Shown here piece by piece: positions 1 through 11,268 of a stretch of 64,000 bases of DNA. The DNA is from Phaeosaccion multiseriatum. Lineage: Eukaryota > Ochrophyta, other classes. Each line of letters opens with the position of its first letter. Positions within the stretch are counted from its first letter, which is position 1. The notes under the pieces are model-generated. The model worked only from the letters and a program-made list of their open reading frames with translations, was not told the origin of the DNA and searched no databases. The position numbers and the translations under genes are program-made. Where the stretch lies: the NCBI GenBank assembly GCA_965112735.1, contig OZ218961.1:2604001-2668000 (forward strand), read 5' to 3'.

Positions 1-262
1 TACGTTTGCGTATGTGTGCAGAAAAGATAAGTCAACGAACGCCGCTCTTCTCTCCTCTCCTCCCGAGGCATCGGGTCAGTCGCATACGAACACACATAGA
101 GCCATACACACACATACATACACTCTCTCACACACATGCATACATACACATACACACACATACACTCTCTCTCACACACATGCATACATGCACATACACA
201 CACATGCACACAAATACACATATCATACACATACACACAGAGGTGCTGAGTGAGTGACTTAC

Positions 263-905
263 AAGAGGATGCTGTACACCACGCCCCAAAAGGCGCCTAC
301 GCTGCCGTACAAGAAGGCATAGAGGATCTGGAGGATCATGAGCAGCATGCACAATATCTTGTAGGTAGTGAGGTAGGTGCAGCTACCGCAGCAGGGAGGA
401 TCAACTGTGGGAGAGGGGGTGAGGGGGTGAGGGGGTGACGAACGGGGTGAGGGAATGAGGTGAGTTTCCGACGTGTCTTTTGGCTAGCCTCCAGTTTAGA
501 TTCAGTTTTCCTCAAAGTTTTCGTCGAAGGAGCGCAGGGGGGAGGGTGAATGTGGAAAGCAAGTACGGGGGTGTGAGTGTGTGAGAGAGAGGGAGGTAGA
601 GGGAAGAAAGAGAGGAGAGAGAGTATCACAGTGACACATACAGAGAGAGATAGTGGTAGAGAGAAGGGTAGAGAGAGATGGAGAGACAGAGAGATACGGT
701 GAGGTGACGAGGTATGGTCGTGTGTACTCACGGTCTCTGACGCCCTTCGCGGCACAATAGAAGAGCAGGACGGACAGCATAATCGCGACAACGAAGTTGA
801 TCAACACGTCCGTAGTCTCACTGTAGTTGTAGTAAGCTTCCGTTGCCACCGTGATGATGCCAGTCGCAATCTGGAGATAGAGGATAGTCGACGCTGTGTA
901 GAGGA

Positions 906-963
<58 letters not shown>

Positions 964-1378
964 GAGGGAACGAGAGAGAAGGGGGGATGAGGTGCGACAA
1001 AGTACCTGTCTTTTGGGGTCCATACACGACATGTATAGACACGCTCACACAAGACGCACACACGCCCACACACGGAGCGTGGCCCCCTGGAGGACTTGGA
1101 TAGATGAAAGAGCAGAAATTCCCCGACGCACCGAGTTGTAGCACCATTCTGGACAGATACAGCACCCTTGGGTCGCTGTAGGGGGTTTGCACGTGCATAG
1201 GCAGGCTTAACTGGTTTGGGAACACAGAGATGCGGCTGGCCTGTTGGCTATAAACCTGCTGAGGCTGCCCGATGGGTGCCGCGACTGGGGCTGTTGTGGG
1301 GGCCGTTGGTGGCGGTTGCTGTCCGGGAATCCTCTGCTGTTCTACCCATTGCATATGGTCAGGCTGAGGCTGTGCCAT
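263..1378 (-). CDS. Multi-pass membrane protein, 3' end not resolved
   Basis: The ATG is at 1378-1376. I read three exons: 1378-1132, 893-732 and 404-263. They join in frame (phases 1 and 1) at clean GT/AG sites and give about 183 residues so far. The last exon ends in phase 2 at a GTAAGT donor, so the C-terminus lies in an exon I could not find, in or left of positions 1-262. The first ~75 residues are Pro/Gln/Ala-rich and probably cytosolic. Four hydrophobic segments follow: around ASTILYLQIATGIITVA, VLINFVVAIMLSVLLFYC, ILCMLLMILQILYAFLYG and AFWGVVYSILL. A Cys-rich loop (DPPCCGSC) lies between the second and third. I do not recognise the family; a small tetraspan protein is the best description. 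It is divergent from the gene at 1630. Introns are GA and CA microsatellites. Confidence 0.6.
910..960. repeat. (GA)n microsatellite in intron
   Basis: An uninterrupted run of about 25 GA dinucleotides lies in the first intron of the membrane-protein gene, close to the 3' splice site of exon 2 (893). Confidence 0.95.
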
Positions 1379-1629
1379 CGTGATAGCCTATTACGGTAGC
1401 TAGCGTAACGTTTACTCTTCTTCACCCAGGTCGGGATCTTGCTTCTTTATCGGATTTTTGGAGGCGATAGGAATAAGTTTCAGTTTCAGGTCGATTCCTG
1501 CCTTCCTCCTCCTCAAGATCCGCATCCGATCCAAAAATAACAACTCAGCTCATCCAGATCGCCAAAAAAAAAAAAACTTACCTTGAGCAGACGACAACAG
1601 CGGCGGTCCCTTTTAATTCTCAACAGGCG
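1379..1629. promoter_or_regulatory. Divergent intergenic region, 251 bp
   Basis: It separates the start codons of two oppositely oriented genes (1378 -, 1630 +) and must hold both promoters and 5' UTRs. It has a run of 13 A at 1564-1576. I see no convincing TATA box. Confidence 0.55.
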
Positions 1630-2675
1630 ATGAAGGCAACCACAGCAGCCGCAGCAGCGGTCCTTGTCATGGCGAGGACTTCCTCTGCCTTCCTGACCCC
1701 CGTGGCTCTCAACTCGGCCACCTCGCGCAGCGCTTCTGGCACACAGCTCAAGATGACCACGGCTGTGTTTGGGGCAACGGGCCTCACTGGGGGCGAGTGT
1801 GCGTATCAGCTACTGAAGCGAGGGGAGAAGGTCGTGGCGCTTTGCCGGGACCCATCAAAGCTGACCACCCCCCTCGGCAGCACTGGGGATGGGGAGGCAC
1901 CCCTCAAGGATGACAACCTCACAGCCGTCCAGGTCCGTCCTCATTCATTCCGGGGAATGGGGTGCGCTGTGTTTTTGTACAACAGATAAGAAAGACGATG
2001 AAAAACTTGGGAAGAAGAGACGGGAGGGCGAGGGATATATATCTGCTTGGGGAACACGGAGAGTGAGGGCGGGGTATTCATGTGATCGGCTTCCCTCTCT
2101 GGTGCTGCTGCTACGGCTGCCCAGCTATCCACGTAGAGCTGACTGTCCCTTCGTCGTGCGGGCGTACGTATGTGTGTGTGTGCGTGTGTGCTTGCGTGTT
2201 TCCCGCTTCCCTCCCCTCCTTCAGGGCTCCGTGACGGACGCGTCTGCGGTGGATAAGGTGTTCGCGGGCGGGGACGTGACGTCGGTCATCGTTGCTCTGG
2301 GTGAGGGAGGGAGGGAGGGAGGAAGAGAGAGGGAGGAAGGGGGAGGGAGGGAAGGAGGGAGGGAGGGAGGGAGGGGAGTAAGGGAGGGGGGCAGGGAGGG
2401 AGTGAGTGAGTGAGTGAGGGAGGGAGGGAGTCAGTGAGTGAGTGAGTGAGTGAGTGGGTGAATGACAGCTTGACCTTGTCGTGCATGTCAAAGACTCTAT
2501 CGTTACGCATATCCTCACGCTGTCCCTTGTTGTCCTCGTCGCCGCAGGAGGGAAGACGAAGGACGTGGGAGAGACCATGCTCACGGACGGAACGTGAGTA
2601 GCGAGTAGTGAGTGGAGTTAACGCACTAGGACACCATCTGCTTGCTGTCTGCTTGCCTGTCTGCTTGTCTGCCTC

Positions 2676-2722
<47 letters not shown>

Positions 2723-5021
2723 TTCTGTCTGTCTGTCTGTCTGTCCGTCTTTCTGTCTGTCTCTCGGTCTCTCTCTCTCTCTGTCTGTCTATCTTTCTGT
2801 CTGTCTGCTTGTCTGTCTGTCTACCTGTCTGTCTTGTCTGCTTGTCTGTCTGCGTCTCTCTGTGTTAGTCTGTTTGCGTCTGTGTGTCCGTCTACCTGTC
2901 TGTCTCTGTGTGTGTCTGTCTGCCTGTCCGTCTGTCTCTCTCTCTCCTCTCTCTGTGTGTGTGTGTCCGTCTGTCTATCTGTCTGGCCGTCTGTCCTTGA
3001 ACCTTGCACACGGAGCCTGAGCCTCGCCTTGGCGGTGACGAAGGGAGACTGGGCAGCAGGCAGAGAGCGTCCGAGCTTGAGAGAAAGGACTGACTGACTG
3101 ACCGACTGACCGACTGACCGACTGCGGTTATTGTTGATATGGTTCAGTCAGCACACCGTTCCATCCTCTTGTTGTAGACAAACACAGACACTTACAGACA
3201 CTTATCGGCGACTGAAGAATCGCGTCTCTGTAGCTCTCTCTGTCGCTCTCTTTGTGTGTGTGGGTGGGTGTGTGTGTGTGGGTGGGTGGGTGGGTGGGGG
3301 GTGTGTGGGCGCGCGTGCGTGCATGTCTACTCCTTGCTCACTCAGCAACTGACAAACAACTACCCCTACCCCCTATACAACACTACACTGCATAACGTAA
3401 CTGCACTCACAGGAGCAACATCATCAAGAGCATGAAGGCCAATGGAGTCAAGAGGATCGCGGTGGTCACCTCCATCGGAGCAGGGGACAGCGAAGATCAG
3501 GCCCCCTTCTTCTTCAAGGTTGGTTATCGACCCGAGAATAAGAAGAACAGCAGGATCTCTGTTAGCATCGACAAGATGCCATAATGCTTGGATCGATCCA
3601 GTGCAGCTAATGTATTCATCTTCCCCCCTTCTCTGCTTCTTCCCCCTCCCCCCCTCCGCGTTTGTTGTGTTTCTCCCCTTCGTGCTCTGAACAGGTTCTC
3701 ATGTGGGTAAGTGAAGGGATGAAATGGTGATGAGGAGTGTGTCATGCGGAGGAGGGAGAGAGTCGCCGCTTAGGGTCCTCTTGATCTTGAGACTGGAAAG
3801 AAAGCAAAGGCGCTCTACAGTGTAGTCTAGTTCGGCCGTTTCTGCTTTTGTCTTTACAAGGCAAAGAGGCAGAGGGGCGGTCTGTTTTTCGGTGCTTTGG
3901 TGCCATGTGGGACAAGGAGAGGGGGAGAGGGGGAGAGGGAGGGAGGGAGGGAGGCAGGTGGGAAGGGAGGAGGCAGGGGCGGAGGGAAGGTGGCAGGGGG
4001 GAGGGAGGGAGAGATGGAGGGAGGGAGGGAGGGAGGGAGGGAGGGAGGGAGGGAGGGAGGGAGGGAGAGATGGAGGGAGGGAGGGATGGAGGGAGGGAGG
4101 GTGGGAGGAAGAGAGGGAGGGACGGACGAAGGGAAGGAGGGAGAGAGAGAGGGACGGGGGGGTGTTGAGGAGGGTGGGGATGGGAGGGAGGAGAGGGTGG
4201 GGGGTTGTTGCGGAATAACCCTCATAGACCAACGAGAAGGAGCAGCATGAGGGGAGAGAGGGGTAAGCGGCGACTGTTCTTGTCTCTTCTCTCTCTCTCT
4301 CTCATTGGACTCGAGTTATTCACTTAACAGCATTCGCCTTTCATATCCTCTCCCCCAGACGGCCATGAAGAAGATCTTCACCGATAAGAACAACCAGGTC
4401 AGTCTCACTTGTCAGCCTGTCAGTCAGTCACTCACTCACTCAGTGCCTGGTACCATTCGGTCAGTCAGTTTGTCATTCAGTATGCTGGTCAGGAAGGAGG
4501 GAAGAGCACAGGAAGGCCGGACAGTCAGTCAGTCCGTGAGTCAGTGAGTCAGTGAGGCAATCAGTGGGTCAGTCACTCAGTCACTCACTTTCGTAATCAG
4601 TCGGTCACTCAGTGCCTGATGACAGTCAGTCTGTCAGTCACTTGCTCAGTCCCTCCGCCAGTCAGTCAGTCAGTGAGGCAGTCCGTGGCCAGTCAGTCAG
4701 TCAGTCAGTCAGTCAGTCAGTCAGTCACTTGGTCAGTCAGTCAGTCAGTCAAGTCACTCCAGAGAGTCAGTCAGTCCGTCGGCCAGTCGGTCAGTCAGTC
4801 AGTCAGTCAGTCAGTCAGTCAAGTCAGTCGGTTAGGCAGTCAGTCCAGGCGTCAGTTAGTCAGACGTTCAGTCAGTCCGTCGGTCGGTCAGTCAGTCTGT
4901 CAACGTTACCTCCCTCACCAGCACCACTGTCCACTGGCGGTTCCGCACCCACCCCACAGGAGGCTCTCTTCGCGTCAGGCGGCCCAGGAGCCGACCTTGA
5001 CTGGTGCATCGTGCGCCCAGG

Positions 5022-5096
<75 letters not shown>

Positions 5097-6077
5097 GGTG
5101 GGGTGTGTGAGAGAGAGGGTGGGGTGTGTGAGAGAGAGGGAGGGAGAGGAGAGAGAGAGAGAGGGAGGGGGAAGAGAGAGAGAGAGGGTGGGGTGGGAGA
5201 GAGAGGGAGAGAGAGAGAGAGGGAGGGAGAGAGGGGGAGAGAGAGGGAGGGAGAGAGAGAGAGAGACGGAGAGAGAGGGTGGGGTGGGAGAGAGTGTGCA
5301 TTCATGCTTACGTGCATGTCATCTTCGTCACGGGATTTCTCTCCTCTAATCATAACCCATGTGCCTACTCATAATTGCATACCTCTCTCCCAGGCCTCAC
5401 TGTGGACCCTCCCACCGGAGTGATTAACGTCATCAAGGGAGAGGCTGGGTCGATCCCAAGGTCTGTGTCGCCAGCAGTCTTTCCTTCTCTCACCACTCTC
5501 TCTCTCCATCTCTCTCTCATCTCTTTCTCGTCTCTCCTCTCTCCCCCTTTCCCTCTCCTGTGTGTGTCTCTCTCTATCTCTCTCTGTCTCTGCCCTTTTC
5601 ATCCCCCTCTTCTCTTGCTCTCCCTCTTTCCCTCCCTCTCTGTCTGCCAGCACTCCGCCTCCTCCTCGCACCACTCTCTCTCTCTCTCTCAACTCTTCCG
5701 CCACGCACTCACACACACACAAACCCAGGATAGTCGACCTCTCTACGAAATGTTGATGCCTGCAACGCTTGTCGCCTTCCTGCTATCTGGTACGAATATC
5801 CTCTTTCCCTTTACTTTAACGGTTTCACGGTCGCCCTCAGCCTGCTCACCTGCCCCCCCCCACCCCCCTGTCCCTCTCTACTCACTCCCTCTCTCCCCTC
5901 TCCCCTCCGTCTCCCCTCTCTCCACCACTCAGAGCGGATGTGGCTGACTTCTGCATCGGGGCCGTGCTGGACGCCGACTTCCCTTACCTGAAGCAGACCC
6001 CCTGCATCTCCTCTGTGGGAGGCACGAGCTGGACCAAGGACCGAAGCGCCAAGGCCAGGGACGGTATGACTGCATAG
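1630..6077 (+). CDS. Plastid-targeted NAD(P)-binding SDR / NmrA-like protein
   Basis: Nine exons (1630-1932, 2225-2300, 2548-2593, 3413-3518, 3695-3706, 4359-4397, 4960-5023, 5394-5460, 5933-6077) join in frame to give 285 residues. The N-terminus is a signal peptide cut at SSA|FLTP, followed by a Ser/Thr-rich transit stretch: the bipartite address of a stramenopile plastid. The Rossmann fold starts at about residue 44 with the nucleotide loop AVFGATGLTGG. VVALCRDPSKL follows, then the strand RIAVVTSIGAGD, the CIVRPGGL segment and a C-terminal ADVADFCIGAVLDA helix, as in the atypical SDR family that includes NmrA and plastid TIC62/HCF-like proteins. The substrate cannot be read from sequence. 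Exon 5 is a 12-nt micro-exon (VLMW). Introns are CTGT, GGGA, CAGT, GT and GA repeats. The stop could move if GGTATG at 6063 is used as a donor. Confidence 0.85.
2640..3000. repeat. (CTGT)n-rich intron block
   Basis: Imperfect CTGT/CCGT tetranucleotide repeat filling most of intron 3 of the SDR gene (2594-3412). GACT and GT repeats follow it. Confidence 0.9.
3920..4165. repeat. (GGGA)n intron block
   Basis: Purine-only GGGA/GGA repeat in the intron between the micro-exon (3695-3706) and exon 6 (4359) of the SDR gene. Confidence 0.9.
4398..4905. repeat. (CAGT)n intron beginning at the splice donor
   Basis: The donor of exon 6 reads GTCAGT and the intron continues as roughly 500 bp of imperfect GTCA repeats up to the acceptor of exon 7 at 4960. 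Confidence 0.9.
5024..5300. repeat. (GT)n then (GA)n intron beginning at the splice donor
   Basis: Exon 7 ends at 5023 and the intron starts directly as about 18 GT units. About 200 bp of GA/GGGA repeats follow. Confidence 0.9.
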
Positions 6078-7170
6078 AAGAGGGCAGGATACGACTTGAC
6101 TGGAGAGAAGAGGACTACTCACCGCACAGGACACCATCTAACTAGATGACTAGATTGAAGATGACTCACTGCCCAGGTGCCCTACTCGCCGGCTTAGGAA
6201 GGATTAGGAAGGGGCGTGACTGGCGAGAGGAGGAGGGAGAGCGCAGCGGTGAGAGCAGAGCCCTGTCTACGCCCTCACTTACTACCGACGAAGCATATGA
6301 GTAGAGCAGATCTTCTTCCCTGCCTCCCTCCCTCCCCTCCCTCCCTTCCTTCCTTCATCTCTCCCCTTCCTTCCTTCCTTCCTTCCTCTCTCCCTCCTCT
6401 CTCTCACTTACTTCCGACCTTGAGGGGGAGGGAGGAAAGGTGGAGTAGGTGTTTTCATTGACATAATTTTGTATTGCATGGTGGGCACCACCCCCACCAC
6501 CCAAACGGGAAGAGTTGATTGACCACGTGGGTGGACCCTCTCTTCTTCGAGGATGGTGCGGTAGAAACGCGCAATGATGGACATTATTTCATTATTTCCG
6601 CCCCCAAGAGAGCTCTTGTTGCCCCAAATATTTTATTTTAAAAAAAGTAATTTATCTGCTGCATTTTAAAGACGTTGCAGAAGAGCTTCATAAGGCAACT
6701 ACTGTAGTATTTACTTTTCAAATTCAATTCAATTGATTTTATTGATACACACAAACAAACACACACATATACACGCACACACACACACGCACACACACAC
6801 ACGCACACACACACACACACACACACGCACACACTCACACACACACACCCATCGCTAAACGGACGCCATGGGCCACTCACTCGCGCGGCTTGCAAGGCCA
6901 CGTACTCCCGCAAGCAGTGAGTGAGCGCTTGCACGTCCGATTGGCCGGTGGAGGCACTCGCCACTTGAGGAAAGCGCGGGTCTGCCGAATGGTAGGACCG
7001 AGTGTCGTTCAAGAGGTACACCGTCGCTACAGACACGAGCCGAACACTCGAGTCTCCTATGGAAATAAGACCCACTTGTCCTTCAGACACACTCCTGGGC
7101 TGATCTCGCATCGAAACTCAGCAATAGGAGCAGCGGGTGGCGAGTGTCTCAAACTTCAAACTTGTCTTCT
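6078..7170. other. Convergent intergenic region with a possible coding patch
   Basis: This lies between the 3' ends of the SDR gene (+) and the PPR gene (-). It holds a CCTT/CCCT tract (6322-6410), an AT-rich stretch (6620-6740) that looks like 3' UTR, and a CA repeat (6746-6850). On the minus strand, about 7046-6889 is open between a TTTCCATAG acceptor and a GTGAGT donor and reads plausibly (…VYLLNDTRSYHSADPRF…). It may be a further 3' exon of the PPR gene, but I could not confirm the junctions. Confidence 0.4.
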
Positions 7171-8737
7171 TCACATGGGCAGGTTCGAGATGGAAAGTGT
7201 GGCTCGGTGAGCACCAGCACCACTATCCTCCCCTGCCGAGAGGTACGCGCTGTGGTGCCACAGCAGAGGATGCTCCTCCCGGGGCATGAGGCAGGTCACA
7301 GAGAGCTTCTTCTCCCTGAGGGTAAGCGACAAGTGCTCGGAGAGGGCAATACCGGGGCCCATCTGACGGAGGTCGTTTCGCTCACCACCGCTACGGCCCT
7401 CCTCGATGCTCTCAGCTCCACCGTTCATCGCCCCTCCTCCTCCTCCTCCTCCTCCTCCTCCTCCTCCTCCTCCTCCTCCTCCTCCTCCTCCTCTGGCACC
7501 TTTACACGACGTTGTAGAGGCACCAGAAGCAAAGCTGAGGGCAGGCATGATAACGTCCAATCTACCACGGCACCCTTCCACCAGAATGGCATGCCGTACG
7601 GCCACCCTGCTCAACGGGGTGGTGAAACCGTCGCTACCACCACCACCACCACTACCACCACCTCCTCCTCCTCCTCCTCTCCCCCCCCCACCGCTGTTGC
7701 CAGAGTACGGAATGGAGGAGGCCGGTGTAGCACCGCCTAGCGAGGAGAAGCGAACATCCATCACATGCTTTACCATCTTCCAATGCCCTACCAGCCCCCT
7801 TTCCACGGCGAGCGCGTACAGCGTGTCTGCCACTTCCCCCCTCCCCATCTCTTCCATGGCGCTGACCAAGAGAAGAAGAGACTCTGTAGACCGCAGAAAG
7901 GGCACAGGGAGAGGGGGGGTGCCGGTGCTGCTCCAGTAAGCATCATCTTGCTCTTCCAGGAAGTGAGCCAGCACCTCACACAGCCGCTCCGGCGACTCCC
8001 CTGCTGCCACCTTGAGCAGAGCGAGACTGCTCCTCTCCAGCTGCGGGTGCTGCTGACGCTGCTGCTGACGCTGACGCCGATGCTGACGACAGCCTCTCCT
8101 TCCTCCCCCTCCTCCTCCTCCTCCTCCCCCTCCTCCTCCTCCTCCTTCTCGTGGTTGGTGTGATGGCGATGGATGCTCTGCCTTGGGGATGTTGCGAAAC
8201 AAGGCCAAGGCCTCGTCCACACGCCCCGCACGGCCCAACGCATCGATGAGGACGCTGTAGCAAGCGTCGTTCGGAGGAGGGGGATGGGGGCCTGCACTTC
8301 TCTCTCCTCCTCTTCCTCCTCCTCCTCCTCCTCCTCCTCCTGCGCTCCTCTCCTGCATCTCCCGCAGCAGGCCCATGGCCATCCCAATCTCGCCACCCCC
8401 TGCACAGGCAGCGATGGCAGCCGAATAGGCCTTGCGCCGAGCCTTGATCCCAAACTGCGGCATTTGCCTCAACACGTGCACCGCCAGCGAGGGCGGGCAT
8501 GCAGCAATCACACGCGCCAACACCCTCTCCGACGGCTTCTTGTGCTTGTACCCCCCCCTCGGGTCTCCAACCGTCCCACTTGGGTCGACCGTCAGCTTGG
8601 CCACGAGTGTCAAAGCCCCCTCATATTCTCCAGCCTTGGCCAGCGCCGAAATGGCACCGCTATAGGTGCTCTCCGTGGGAGCAACGCCCCTGCTGCCGCC
8701 TTGCCTCCCCGCCCCCTTGCTCCCACTCCCTCCTTCA

Positions 8738-8780
<43 letters not shown>

Positions 8781-9790
8781 GTACTTCCATATCCTCGAGC
8801 AAATCCAATACGGCTCTAGTGTTTCCCTCCCTGCCCAACGCGAAGAGTGTGGCGTTATACGCCGCCTCGCTCGGCCACCGCCCTTCCTCCTCAAGTCCTT
8901 GCGTCTGAGTGATACCACCGCCGCCGCTGCGCACCCTGCTGGCCCTGGTGGCCCTTCCACCAACCCGTCGTCTGCTGCCATCCGAAACCCCGACCCCTGC
9001 TACTGCTCCTTCTTCCTCTCCCCTTACTCCATCTGCTGCCATCTCCGCCTTGTTTCTCCCTCCTCGCTGCTCTTCCTGGCGCTGCTGTATCCTGCCCAAT
9101 AGCTGGAGCGCTGCCGCCGCCGCTGCTGTATCACCAACTGCTGTTGCTGAGCCCCCTCCCAACTGCTGGTGCCCAACACCTCTACCACACACCTCCACCA
9201 CGGCGTTGAGTGTAGCAGTAGGCGGCCTGAGGCCACGAGCCTCCATACGGCTCAGTAGCCAGAGAGACCCTTCGTAGTTGCGAGCTCTGCTGCACGCGGC
9301 AATCGCGAGGGCGTAGGAAGACGCGTTGGGCACCAAATAGCTTGTAGATGGCACCAGATGAGAAGAAGAAGATGGAGAGGCCCGGAAGGAGCGGGGAGAG
9401 CGACGGTGCTGCTGCTGCTGCTGCTGCTGCTGTATCACCAACTGCTGCTGCGGTGGTGGCTTGCGTGGCTCGCGCTCCATGTTGCTGAGCAGGGCGAAGG
9501 CTGCTCTGCAGGCATCTTGGGCCTCAAGGGCCTCGAGGTGATGAGTGTAGGCGGGGGGGGGGTGGTGGTGGTGGTGGTGGTGCTGCTGCTGCTGTAGACG
9601 CTCGTAGTACTCTCCATATGCGAGCTCTTCTAGTTCTTGCTCGTGCTCGTCTCCATACTCAGCTGCCTCCGCTGATGAGGGCCAGGCTTCTCGGCCGCCA
9701 TCTCGCTGGTGCTGCCACTGGGCCTTCTTGTTTCCCTCCGCCTCCTTCCCCCCTCCGCTCTTCCCGCCCTTTCCCCTCTTCCCCCCCCCC

Positions 9791-9824
<34 letters not shown>

Positions 9825-10821
9825 CTCCTCCTCCTCCTCCTCCTCCTCCTCCGCTGCTGCTGCATGCAAAGAGAGCGGCGTTGAAGTGGCGCACAGACAG
9901 ATACAGCCCCGCCTCGCGCATCTCCGCAAGCACTGCCCGCGCTCTCTCAAAGTCCCCTCCGTGCGCGCACTCCTCGAGCAGCTCCGAGTACTTGGAGTAC
10001 AGCACTGCCCTACCGGCGTGGTGCATGTTCTGAAGCGCTTGCCAGCCTGCACTTTCCGAACAGCCAACTCCCCCGCTCTCGCCACTGCCCCTGCTACTAC
10101 TGCTGCTGCTGTTGACGGCTCCATCATTATCATCACCATCACTACTACTACTACTACTAGTGGGACTAGTGGAGCAAGGGTGCTCATTGGCATAGGCCTC
10201 TTGGTAGGCCCGCTTGGCCTCCTCGAAGCTCCTGTCCCCCAACAACACACCCTTGCGTCTCATGTCCTGCAGCATCCTGTCTGTCATGCCCAGGCCGCAA
10301 CCGTTAGCCGTGAAGTTGCCATTCTTGTTTACGTTTCCATACTTGTACACCTTTGTTATGCACTCCCCCACCACCGCCCCAACCTCCTCGGGCTCCAGGC
10401 CTTCTCTCCAGGGTCGTTTCAGAGCCGCAGTGACGACGTGCGGGAGCTGCCTCTCTTCCGCCTTGCCCCTCTTCGCCGCCTTGCCCAGCTTTTTCACCAG
10501 CTCCTCCTTGCGCGCTCGGACAGCGAGCAGCGGGTTTCCAAAGCGGTCGTGGCGTAGCTGCTGCAGCTGCAACTCCTCCTCACCTCCACGCTTCTTCTTC
10601 TTTCTCTTCTTTCCCTGCTGGAAGGGCCAGGGCACGTCCATCGCTTCCTCGACGTCGCAGATCTTCCCCCAGCGTGTCCATGCGTGGGCTGAGCGCCTGA
10701 TCACCCCATGATCGCCGGGGACTCTGCCTGCTCCACGCTGTGGCTGTGGGTAGAGGAAGACGCGGCTCGCCACACGTATCCTCCTTGGTACCCTCAGCCC
10801 TCTCCCGCACCAGCTCAACAT
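7171..10821 (-). CDS. Pentatricopeptide repeat (PPR) protein
   Basis: A single 1216-residue reading frame starts at an ATG at 10821-10819. PPR-type 35-residue helical pairs are recognisable at roughly residues 278-322 (YSELLEECAHGGDFERARAV), 497-545, 648-678 (AAYNATLFALGREGNTRAVL), 718-745, 795-825 and 855-880 (CYSVLIDALGRAGRVDEALA). PPR proteins bind organellar RNA in a sequence-guided way. The basic, acid-free N-terminus (MLSWCGRGLRVPRRIRVASR) suggests import into mitochondria or plastid. Long Gly, Ser, Gln, His and Arg/Gly inserts encoded by trinucleotide repeats separate the motifs. Two copies of the dispersed 15-mer lie inside (9126, 9430), read once as AVGDT and once as QLVIQ. The true 3' end may be spliced further left. 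No PPR-associated catalytic domain (SMR, NYN) is visible. Confidence 0.85.
9126..9140 (-). repeat. Dispersed 15-mer CAGTTGGTGATACAG, copy 1
   Basis: Exact copy inside the PPR coding region, flanked by GCT/GCC triplets and read as AVGDTA. Confidence 0.9.
9430..9444 (-). repeat. Dispersed 15-mer, copy 2
   Basis: Exact copy in the PPR coding region 304 bp from copy 1, read in another frame as QLVIQ inside a poly-Gln run. Confidence 0.9.
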
Positions 10822-11268
10822 ACAGTCACGCCTCTGCTAAAGAGAAGATGAGCACACCCTCATTCTGGTTGGCGTCTGCTCTCCTCGAAGACGAAGATAC
10901 ACTCGAAGCTCATGTGTTGGTGACACAAGGACACGAGCTTCGTCGCCATTTGTCATTTACCCCCAAAAAACAAAAAACAAAAATTTGCTCACCTCTTCAA
11001 AACGGCAACGGCTCCCCTCCTCCTCGTCCGCTCATCTCCGCTCATCTCCGCTCCTCCTTTCTCTCTTGCTTCCACGCTCCACTCCTGCCTCCTCTTTTCC
11101 GTCTGTGGTCCATCCTCTCTCAATCTTTTCTCTCCTCCCTTCTTCCTCTATCTTTTCTTGGCCCTTCTTATCCGGCTTGTTGTGAGGCAGGCGGTCGACC
11201 CAAGCTCCCAGCCAGAGCCTACTAGATTACCGACGAGGGGGCCGTGAGAGCATCCTTTCTTCTCACCA
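10822..11268. promoter_or_regulatory. Divergent intergenic region, 447 bp
   Basis: It lies between the start codons of the PPR gene (-) and the ankyrin gene (+). It holds an A-rich patch at 10961-10985 and pyrimidine-rich sequence toward the ankyrin start. No TATA box is evident. Confidence 0.5.

Noticed and set aside
7406-10711. Several plus-strand frames with Pro, Ser and Leu runs opposite the PPR gene
   Set aside because: Shadows of trinucleotide repeats; only the minus strand shows PPR helices along the whole length.
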